A DNA stretch of 17,322 nt from Saccoglossus kowalevskii (taxonomy: Eukaryota > Hemichordata > Enteropneusta > Harrimaniidae), in the NCBI RefSeq assembly GCF_000003605.2, contig NW_003140816.1:287852-305173 (forward strand), written 5' to 3'. The stretch's first letter is position 1. The number at the start of each line of letters is the position of its first letter. Below the pieces are notes generated by a model. It was not told the DNA's origin and searched no databases. It saw nothing but the letters and a program-made list of their open reading frames with translations. The translations under genes and the position numbers were made by a program. Shown here piece after piece: positions 1-7,742 of the stretch.

Positions 1-1205
1 TGGCTGTGTTGGCAGGGATGGTGGCTGTGTTGGCAGGTATTGTGGCTGTGTTGGCAGGTATTGTGGCTGTGTTGGCAGGTATTGTGGCAGTGTTGGCAGG
101 TATTGTGGCAGTGTTGGCAGGTATTGTGGCAGTGTTGGCAGGTATTGTGCCAGTGTTGGCAGGTATTGTGCCAGTGTTGGCAGGTATTGTGCCAGTGTTG
201 GCAGGTATTGTGGCAGTGTTGGCAGGTATTGTGGCAGTGTTGGCAGGTATTGTGGCAGTGTTGGCAGGTATTGTGGCAGTGTTGGCAGGTATTGTGGCAG
301 TGTTGGCAGGGATGGTGGCTGTATTGGCAGGTATTGTGGCTGTGTTGGCAGGTATTGTGGCAGTGTTGGCAGGTATTGTGGCTGTGTTGGCAGGTCTTGT
401 GGATGTGTTGGCAGGGATGGTGGCTGTGCTGGCAGGTATTTTGGCTGTGTTGGCAGGTATAGTGGCAGTGTTGGCAGGTATTGTGGCTGTGTTGGCAGGG
501 ATGGTGGCTGTGCCTGCAGAGATGGTGGCTGTGTTGGCAGGGATGGTGGCTGTATTGGCTGGTATTGTGGCTGTGTTGGCAGGGATGGTGGCTGTATTGG
601 CAGGGATGGTGGCTGTATTGGCAGGGATGGTGGCTGTATTGGCAGGGATGGTGGCTGTATTGGCTGGTATTGTGGCTGTGTTGGCAGGGATGGTGGCTGT
701 ATTGGCAGGGATGGTGGCTGTGTTGGCAGGGATGGTGGCTGTATTGGCTGGTATTGTGGCTGTGTTGGCAGGGATGGTGGCTGTGTTGGCAGGGATGGTG
801 GCTGTGTTGGCATAGATGGTGACTGTGTTGGCATAGATGGTGACTGTGTTGGCAGGGATGGTGGCTGTGTTGGCAGGGATGGTAGCTGTATTGTGGCTGT
901 GCTGGCAGGGATGGTGGCTGTGCTGGCAGGGGTGGTGGCTGTATTGGCAGGGATGGTGGCTGTGTTGGCAGGCAGGGATGGTGGCTGTTTTGGCTGGTAT
1001 TGTGGCTGTATTGGCATAGATGGTGACTGTGTTGGCAGAAATGGTGGCTGTGTTGGCAGGGATGGAGGCTGTGTTGGCAGGGACAGAGGCTGTGTCAGCA
1101 GGGGTGTGGCTGTGTTGGCAGGGATGGTAGTTGTATTGGCAGAGATGGTTGCTGTGTTGGCAGGGATGGTGGCTGTATTGGCAGGTATTGCAACTGTATT
1201 GAGAG
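1..1205. repeat. 21-bp minisatellite array (about 57 copies, open at left edge)
   Basis: The sequence is a head-to-tail array of a 21-bp unit close to TGGCTGTGTTGGCAGGTATT plus G, running from the first base of the window and decaying after about 1190. Variants cluster locally: GGTATTGTGGCAG units fill about 60-300, three GTGCCAG units sit at about 145-200, and GGGATGGTGGCTGTATT units dominate from about 540. Because 21 is a multiple of three, several frames stay open for long distances and read as a hydrophobic seven-residue repeat (VAVLAG plus M or I). All codon positions are equally conserved and stops appear from about 810, so I read it as non-coding. It lies directly upstream of the acceptor at 1456 and is therefore probably intronic in the UNC5-like gene. 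The true length cannot be seen because the array starts outside the window. Confidence 0.95.
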
Positions 1206-1456
1206 ATGGTGTTGACAGTGATATATCACAGTCGTGGAGGGACTGTGGATATATGTAGTTGCTTTGTCAGTGGCAGTGTTAGTGGTTTTTTGCAGTGATG
1301 GTGGTGGTGGCAATGATGGTATGTCAGTATCATATTCAAATAAAAAAGATGATGAGAAAATATTTGAGCTGTTACCATATTTGTAATTACTATTCATAGT
1401 GCACATTCTAATTGATATTTTATGGTTATAAAATACTTATAAATTGTGTGTTTCAG

Positions 1457-1615
1457 GTTCTACCATATGAATGTCTTTGGGAGAGAGGACAAAGTAACTG
1501 TACCTATACAATGAAGACAAATGGTACCAAAGCTACTTTCCGATGTAAAATATCATTGTTCCAATTGGACAGTTCAGTTGAAAACATTGATTTTCACATC
1601 AGTCAAGACTGTAAG
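1457..1615 (+). CDS. Internal exon, C-terminal part of a UPA domain (UNC5-like gene)
   Basis: This 53-codon exon starts after the acceptor TGTGTGTTTCAG and ends at the donor AAG|GTACAT; both ends are phase 0. It joins in frame to the exon at 2615. Residues 15-50 read CTYTMKTNGTKATFRCKISL and onward. This matches in layout the UNC5 UPA region, where a CTFSLER-type strand is followed by a cysteine-containing strand and a region ending shortly before the death domain. The UPA domain packs between ZU5 and the death domain in UNC5 netrin receptors, in UNC5CL and in PIDD, and takes part in autoinhibition. The ZU5 domain and any membrane or extracellular part must lie upstream of the window, so receptor versus cytosolic type cannot be decided. 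The alternative donor CT|GTAAGG five bases upstream would put a stop at once into the next exon and is disfavoured. Confidence 0.75.
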
Positions 1616-1780
1616 GTACATGTAGAGCGAAAAATGATATTGTTGCCCGAGTAATTTGTTTCAAAAATACAAAGTTGCTAGGCTGGGATATGGGTTGAGC
1701 TCTAATTTGCATATCATTAGCATTTTGAATGCCAAAGTAAACTTTTCTCACCTTTAACTATTTAAATCTAAAAAATTAGT

Positions 1781-1930
1781 CCCCATCTGATGGAGTCCGA
1801 TAAAAGGGGCTTGTGTTTTGGGTTCTGTCTGTCCTCGCGTCAGTGCAGTGCCATATCTCGGAAATGCCTTGGCCAATTTTGTTTAAAGCCAGAATAAAAA
1901 AAGCCATGATGGGATACATATAGACGCTAA
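1781..1930 (+). repeat. Possible dispersed repeat remnant
   Basis: The stretch CCCCATCTGATGGAGTCCGA through the CTGTCTGTCC and CATATCTCGGAAATGCCTTG segments is richer in GC than the surrounding intron. It resembles a type of interspersed repeat seen in mollusc genomes, with a run of CTGTC/GTCC followed by ATCTCGG and CCAATTTTG. No terminal repeats or coding part are visible. The resemblance is from memory and was not tested. Confidence 0.25.
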
Positions 1931-2262
1931 ATTGTTTTTTTTTCATTTGGTTTTATTTCCATTTTTCAGACATGTTTCAACATTTTCAAATGGTTTATGT
2001 GTGGATTATACAATTCTGTGCGATATGAGAATAATCTTATTCCTAGGAGGTGTCACTTTGACTAAACAAAAAACTGGATAAGGTTCCATTAACAAAATAT
2101 TTTTAACATGCTGAAAAAAAATTAATTATCATAATATATCAACCTTTTTCACTGTTTGTAATTGACACAGTTACTAGGCAGGAAGTATGTCATTGACAAT
2201 GACTTGTTTTTCCAGGGGGAAAGTATGTCTATTTGTCTAAACGACTAAAGAAATTTCAGAAA

Positions 2263-2455
2263 TACTGTAAAACATATTTAAATAGCTACATGCCATTTTA
2301 GCGAATTTGAATCCATGCATGAATTAACGGAATCTTAATTTAGCTAAAGTGTCAACAATCTCATTGTGAGAATATACTTATTTTAAATTAGCAACATCTT
2401 GAATTAGCGAAATTACAGATTAGCTAAATTAGCTAAAATGACATGTTTCACAGTA
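2263..2455. mobile_element. MITE-like element with TA-flanked inverted termini
   Basis: The left end reads TA-CTGTAAAACAT (2263-2275). The right end, reverse-complemented, reads TA-CTGTGAAACAT (2443-2455), giving 12 of 13 matches with TA at both borders. Inside, CATGCCATTTTAGCGAATTT on the left mirrors CATGTCATTTTAGCTAATTT on the right, so the terminal repeats extend inward, with about 13 extra bases in the left arm. At about 190 bp without coding capacity, and with a TA dinucleotide that fits a Tc1/mariner-type target duplication, this is best read as a non-autonomous DNA element. Internal ATTAGC/TTAGC runs are typical of such AT-rich MITEs. Confidence 0.65.
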
Positions 2456-2614
2456 CATGAAAATGTGCAAAATATTGCACTAAAATTTGGTGGTAAAAAA
2501 ATGGCTTTGAGGGTGTCATGAATGAAGATTTTGATTGAAAATAGTTTTTTTGTTAATAGATAATATATATTGGAAAATTGGAACTAAAACTGGTTAATGT
2601 TCTTGTTTTGACAG

Positions 2615-3073
2615 TATGACATACCAAATGTACCAGTAGCCAATAAGGTAATGGAGGCGTCTATACCCTTCACAGCACGACTAGAGATCAGCCATTACTT
2701 GGACTACGAGCATCCGTTGGGAAACGACTGGAGAAAGTTCGCAGAATGGAATGATTTGAATATGGTAGAAATCAATAAAATCGAGTCCATGCGCAATCAT
2801 AAGAGCCCGACATTTGAGGTGTTCACGATTTGGGAAGGTCGTAAGTTTGCTGTCACAGTAGAAGACTTAATTTCACTGTATGATTTCTTTTTGAGTATAG
2901 AAAGGAATGATGTAGCAAGGGTCTTAAAAGAGCTTACTGAAAGTAAACATGGTTGTATTGATAAATTAAAAGCCAAATTGCCTCGCTCTCCGGCTGATTC
3001 TGGCTACGGTACCCCCTACCCTTTGACACCAACCGCTAAAAAAGTAAGAACCGACTCCATTCTCAACATTTAA
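2615..3073 (+). CDS. Terminal coding exon: UPA end, death domain and Ser/Thr/Pro tail (UNC5-like)
   Basis: The exon opens after TTGTTTTGACAG with TAT GAC ATA, in phase 0, and runs 152 codons to TAA at 3071-3073. Residues 17-109 form a death domain. Its hallmarks are IPFTARLEISHYLD (helix 1), GNDWRKFAEW (the GNDWR signature of UNC5 death domains, helix 2), VEINKIES (helix 3), TFEVFTIWEG (helix 4) and an EDLISLYDFFLSIERNDVAR segment (helices 5-6). Death domains mediate homotypic assembly in apoptotic and NF-kB signalling. In UNC5 this domain relays netrin-dependent survival or death. Vertebrate UNC5 proteins end soon after this domain, whereas here about 43 more residues follow (PRSPADSGYGTPYPLTPTAK and the end). 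That tail has several SP/TP sites and a DSGYGT motif. Family membership (ZU5-UPA-death) is fairly secure; UNC5 itself versus an UNC5CL-like paralogue is open. Confidence 0.85.
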   Translation, partial: YDIPNVPVANKVMEASIPFTARLEISHYLDYEHPLGNDWRKFAEWNDLNMVEINKIESMRNHKSPTFEVFTIWEGRKFAVTVEDLISLYDFFLSIERNDVARVLKELTESKHGCIDKLKAKLPRSPADSGYGTPYPLTPTAKKVRTDSILNI

Positions 3074-3378
3074 TAGGTTTGCCATATAACCTATTCACAC
3101 TGCCTATTATGCTGCCTGTCAATTTTTTTCGTCTTGCGCAAAATTTGTCTCACTACCTATTTGTTCATTGACATAACAAATACTACGGACATTTTATAAA
3201 ACTGTAATGAGAACCACATGATATGTCTATTTGGTTCAAAATTGATTTGAGAAAAACTATTTGTTTTAAATTCTTCTTAATATTATTAATTTTATATTAG
3301 AACCAATAGTTTTAACCCATTTTCCAAAATTTGAATCTGGGAACTAGAATCATTTGATTAGTCTGTTCTAAACAGTTC

Positions 3379-3384
3379 AATAAA
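3379..3384 (+). promoter_or_regulatory. Candidate poly(A) signal AATAAA
   Basis: This is a canonical AATAAA about 305 bases after the stop codon of the UNC5-like gene, followed by AT-rich sequence and TGTGATTTG. A second hexamer lies at 3450-3455. Either could end the transcript. Confidence 0.4.
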
Positions 3385-3449
3385 TATGATCAAAATCACT
3401 TTTGAGGAATGTGATTTGAATATTTTATTAATATTACAGAATTACTCTC

Positions 3450-3455
3450 AATAAA
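3450..3455 (+). promoter_or_regulatory. Alternative poly(A) signal AATAAA
   Basis: A second canonical hexamer lies in the same 3' flank and is followed by TGTGATTTTAATAATTATTAG. Further AATAAA matches occur at 3854 and near 4456, so the exact cleavage site cannot be chosen from sequence alone. Confidence 0.3.
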
Positions 3456-4874
3456 TGTGATTTTAATAATTATTAGTCTGGTACTAATAGCTTATATTGT
3501 AATATCATTTTTTTTATTAACTGCAGAAAGATTTTTATGATTTTTAAGAATTGTTTTATGATAATTATAATTAATACTGATTTGTTATAGCACATTAGAT
3601 AATTTCTGAATGAATCACACTTCATTTTAGATAGTAATTACCCGGTATACAGAAGTATTATTTTGATTTTTTTTGGCAGAGCTGGTAGCTTTTATATGAA
3701 ATTGTGTTTTAACTATCACAAGATTTTTGTTTTATTGAATTTTCAAATTTCATAAATTTATTGAGATTGAGAAAACAGACTGGAATCTATACACCAGTCT
3801 GCTTGGCCTAGCTCTGATGCTAGTAATATCATCACAGTAGCTCTAATTGGTTAAATAAAAATCCCATTACTGTGAACATTGTCAATTATCCATATGATAT
3901 TGCCGTAATCCCAGAATGCATTTCTAATTGTCAACGAAGACCATTTCTCAGGAAATGTTTGAAATCGTATGTGAAGTGACATTTGCATAACTTACTTGCA
4001 TAAGATATTACTTGCAGTGTAGCTAGGCATAGCTAGGCAAGGTATTGGCAACTAGTGTGTGGAACACATACTGCATGGGCTCTAAGCTACAGTTTGTGGA
4101 AATAACATACTAGTACCCAATGTATGTACGTAAACAATTCTAAGAACACAAACTGTTTTGAATAATTCAATAATGAATCATGCTCCAAATCAATATTGAA
4201 AACATTTGGTTAACAGCCTGTACCAGATATAATTTACAATTTTTATCACTACTAAATCAAATGTATTGCTAAAAAACCTAAGAGTACAGACCATCAAAAA
4301 CTATTGTAATGCGCTTTGTAGAAACTTTATTTTTTCACTTTGTCTAAATTTTATCTACATGTATTAATAATGTAAACTGAGAAAAATTAATTAACTTCAA
4401 TAATTAAGATTTATTATACATTTGATAGCATTATCAAATAATTTGGTATTATTATGAATAAATATATTTAATATATATGAATTGTCACGTTTATGTTCTC
4501 TGTGAAATGATGTGTGAAAATGTACTCCCAGTTTAAGGAGGTAACTAAAAGCACCACCAAGCTGGTTGAAATCTACTCAGGTTTGTTCCTCATGGTGGAA
4601 AAATCAAAGAGGTTACGACGTTTTGAATTTGTTCACCTCCATTTAGAGTGTGTGTAATGCTGGACTTCAGTGGATCATTGTTCCAAACAAATTTCTAGTA
4701 GCGATGAATCTGCAAGATGTATAATTTATTATTGATTGACACCCAGTTGGCACCTCTTGAGATTTGCAGTCAAAAGCACAATGCAATATTCCTTTCATGC
4801 CGCCCACAACTCCATGAGTATTTAGTACAAATAAAGTGCACCAGACTGGAGTTGTTCAAATGCAGGGAGGGGGT

Positions 4875-4934
4875 ACCCTTGCATCAATGTATGGCATCTC
4901 AATCAAAAATCAAATGAAAAGGTGATGCAAGGGT
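4875..4934. repeat. 12-bp perfect inverted repeat
   Basis: ACCCTTGCATCA at 4875-4886 is the exact reverse complement of TGATGCAAGGGT at 4923-4934, separated by 36 bases. It could be a hairpin or the remnant of a small element. No target duplication is evident. Confidence 0.5.
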
Positions 4935-5616
4935 TGGATTATTTTCTAGCAGTCCTGCACTCTGGGGTTTCTGCTCAATAAGACAAGTTTTAGTTGAAGG
5001 TTACCCAAATAACTTAATTTGACTTCTGTGTATGCGTACCCCTGGAGATATTTCTCCAACACCCTTTAAAACGTACTCAAACACACAGATCATAGATGCA
5101 TATGCACGTCTATTTTCATTACCATTTGACTAGTGGCTATATTCAGACACAATATTGAACATTCGTAGATGAACAGGGTGATTTTGTTCAAACTTTGTAT
5201 CTTCATCATGCACATCATATAAAGATGGGAACGAAAATGGGCAACTGGCAGCCATTTTGTTTTTTATTCCATGCAGATTACTCCCTAATGATTCAGTTGA
5301 TGAAAGTTTGCACACACACACTCTATACTTGTTGGTAATACTGTATGCTGTGATAATACGCAATTTGTCAACTGACTGTCAATTTGTCTAAAATCAGAGT
5401 TTGTTAACGTGTCCAAAATCATTTCTCACAGATAAACAGATTTGTATCACATATGAAGCCCTTTGGTAGATCTGCGATTTGTACTAAACACTAACACTGC
5501 ATTGTCTATGCTTTTTGTTTTAATGAATGACCTGGCCTCCATTTTGTTTTATTTTCTTAACTGCCCTCTCCAATTTCTTGACTCGCGAAATTACACTATA
5601 CAGTAAGGGCAAGAAA

Positions 5617-5771
5617 GAATGGAATGGCAATATTACAGTACTAGATGCTGCACTGCTAACAAAATGGCTACATTGGACAAAGTGTTGCCATGGGAAACAA
5701 TAGCTACAATGTGATCAATATAGCTATATTTGCAAGATAGCATCCCACAGTGCAATATTGCCATTGCATTC
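5617..5771. repeat. Imperfect inverted repeat, 24-bp arms
   Basis: Left arm GAATGGAATGGCAATATTAC (starting 5617) and the reverse complement of the right arm GAATGCAATGGCAATATTGC (ending 5771) match at 20 of 24 positions. They enclose about 107 bp that is unique within this window. The size suits a short MITE-like element, but no flanking target duplication is clear. Confidence 0.45.
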
Positions 5772-5824
5772 AATCACAGTAAGCAATAGAACATACAGCC
5801 ACAAATAAATACATTTAATTTGGT

Positions 5825-5830
5825 TTTATT
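5825..5830 (-). promoter_or_regulatory. Candidate poly(A) signal on the minus strand
   Basis: Read on the minus strand, AATAAAACCAAATTAAATG is followed about 20 bases later by a T/G-rich stretch (TGTATTTATTTGTGGCTGTA). This is the usual layout of a cleavage site with its downstream element. It could end the minus-strand adaptor-like gene, which would imply a 3' UTR of up to a few kilobases; no transcript evidence is available. Confidence 0.3.
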
Positions 5831-6654
5831 CATACTTGTACACATTTTCTGAACATCATTACTACAAAAGGTCAACTCAGAAAATTCTGTAATACTAAAA
5901 AAAAAAAAGAAACAGAAAATTAAAGATACATTTCTCATTTGTAACTGTACAGTACAGTTTTGTGAGCCAATACCATCTCAGACATTGAAAAAAACGGCAA
6001 ACTTTGGCCCAAGGAAACCACCACAAATGCTACATGTAACCACACATCACAAGCACACAGACATCTAACATACATTTGCATATAACAAGCCTACAGCATT
6101 TACATGGTGTAAAACTTCAGGAACTGCCCTATCTTTTGCACCTGTATCCAATGCATCTACGTTTAGTACTAGTTGAAGCAAAGCATGTACACTAGACAGA
6201 ATTTGATACTGACAGGTTTTGTCAAGCAAGCTGCCCTCTGATTGGTCAGACTGATGGGCGTTAGGGTTGGGTAGCCAATCAGAAACAATCTTGTAAGTAG
6301 CTGCATATTGACTCATAATTCATGGTGTACCTTTTCAAAGTTTAACACCCCCAAGGCAGTTTTCAGCATTCAAGCCTCTCGACAAGCATCTTGGTAATAC
6401 TACCGGTACATGTAAAATGATATTAAGTTTTTTAAAATTTTAGTGAATCTCCAGGGATAATCAGTAGGTTATACATTTACTGGTTTGTGAAGGAAACATT
6501 CTATAACAATTTTGTATACTCTGAGTTTTAATTTCAAAAGATCTAGCTATTAGCTAATATCCAGCTAATAATTATTATCTAAACCAGTATTAAAATCATG
6601 CTGCTGGATTTCACTGCAAAATTCATACAACCATGTTGTCTTATTTAATTGCAG

Positions 6655-6771
6655 ATCAGTGATAATGTTGAGTTTGTCCTTGTAGACCACTCCTTTCACT
6701 TGCCCTGTCGGAGTAAGCTGGTAAAGCGGGAACACTGCATAGCTACGGGGAAGGGTTATGATAATATGGCA
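6655..6771 (+). other. Exon-like segment, product and strand uncertain
   Basis: This is a patch with higher GC than its flanks. On the + strand it is bounded by TTATTTAATTGCAG and by GGCA|GTAAAT, giving 39 codons in phase 0 (ISDNVEFVLVDHSFHLPCRS and onward). On the - strand an acceptor CCCTTCCCCGTAG at about 6744 precedes a frame open to a TAG at 6565-6567, reading YAVFPLYQLTPTGQVKGVVY and onward. Neither product is recognised. Two competing readings and no partner exon keep confidence low. Confidence 0.22.
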
Positions 6772-7120
6772 GTAAATGTACTATTATCTCACAGATTTGA
6801 TCTGCAATTGTCGGAATGGATATTCCATTGTCATCACCAATAAAATTAAATCATGGTTAGTTATATCAGAACAAGATGAAGTTATTTATGTATCCTTTGA
6901 TAACCAAATGCTTAAGTACTTTAGAGAAGTTCGGCCATGTACAAGGAAATTCCATTTCAATCTATCAAGCGGACTGTCTAGTACAACATGCATACAACTT
7001 GATACAATAAGATGAAAAGCACAAGTAACGAAAGAATTGAGTATATTGCATTTTGAAAAGAAAACAGTCAATTCAATTTTGTTTTTCTACAGACAACTAC
7101 AAATACATGTACATACTTGA

Positions 7121-7287
7121 ACTGGAAGATCAATCAGAGAGGAAAATTTCACAGTACACCTTAACTGAGAGATCAATCAGAGTGGAAATTCCACAGTACA
7201 CCTTAACTGAAAGATCAATCAGAGTGGAAATTTCACAGTACACCTTAACTGAGAGATCAATCTGAGAGGAAATTTCACAGTACACCT
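7121..7287. repeat. 42-bp tandem repeat, about 4 copies
   Basis: The unit begins GATCAATCAGAGTGGAAATT, continues TCACAGTACACCTTAACTGA, and ends GA, for 42 bases. Four copies differ by only a few substitutions (CAGAG/CTGAG, TTTC/TTCC, GAGA/GAAA). The unit is 14 codons long and keeps the + frame open (SIRVEISQYTLTE repeated) until about 7265. There is no sign that it is coding. Confidence 0.9.
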
Positions 7288-7609
7288 TTTCTCACATGCA
7301 CATGCCAGAACCATGAACAGATATGAAAATATTGCTTATCATTTTTAGATAAACATCTAAAGTATAAAAGAAAGCACATTTAACAATGGACACACACACA
7401 GCGGGGGTCTAGAAATAAGGAGACTATCACTGTAAATATCAATGTAGTAACAAATATATACCATCATTTCTTTTTTAAGGGGAGTAACAGTTACTAAAGT
7501 ATGCATATAAAATTACCATTCCTTGTGGGTAACAATAAAATGCCACATCAGTTGATTTTTACAAATACACATACAGGACAAACAACGAAATACATAATTT
7601 TTGTTTCAG

Positions 7610-7742
7610 TCATCTGTTAACCAGCGGCAATTCGCCAGCACACCTTAGTAGTAACTTACTGCTACCCGAGAAGCGACTTGTCACCGACTTAAATCACCCA
7701 GAATGCAAGCATCTCCGTGGGAGGAATCGCATAGTTCGTTGA
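7610..7742 (+). other. Candidate terminal exon of an unidentified + strand gene
   Basis: A strong acceptor (TAATTTTTGTTTCAG, AG at 7608-7609) precedes a patch with clearly higher GC than its flanks. One frame (phase with one leading base) is open for 43 codons from 7611 to TGA at 7740-7742, reading HLLTSGNSPAHLSSNLLLPE and ending GRNRIVR. I do not recognise the family. No convincing upstream exon was found, so this could be the tail of a gene with distant exons, a pseudogene fragment, or chance. The site ACCCAGAATGCA (7696-7707) lies inside it. Confidence 0.28.

Larger units (their letters stand above)
1616..2614 (+). other. Last intron of the UNC5-like gene
   Basis: This 999-bp AT-rich intron has a GTACAT donor and the acceptor TGTTCTTGTTTTGACAG. 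It contains a MITE-like element at 2263-2455 and, at about 1781-1930, a stretch that looks like a dispersed repeat. I see no additional exon in it. Confidence 0.7.
3074..5616. other. 3' flank and intergenic DNA
   Basis: This is AT-rich DNA after the UNC5-like stop codon; the first part is probably its 3' UTR. It holds a small hairpin (CAGACTGG with CCAGTCTG, about 3775-3801), a TCCCAGAATGCA-type site at 3909-3920 and a 12-bp inverted repeat at 4875-4934. Open frames at 4717-4917 (+) and 5130-5363 (-) show no recognisable protein and no splice context. Confidence 0.5.

Noticed and set aside
6-1258. Long open frames (VAVLAG and WLCWQG type repeats) across the 21-bp array, and a Pro-rich frame on the other strand at 1095-1406
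   Set aside because: They follow from a period divisible by three. All frames are similarly open, third positions are no freer than the others, and stops occur inside the array.
6065-6316. Minus-strand 83-codon frame beginning MSQYAATYKI
   Set aside because: Protein-like composition, but no recognisable family, no splice borders matching the adaptor gene, and it ends in ordinary AT-rich DNA. It may be 3' UTR.
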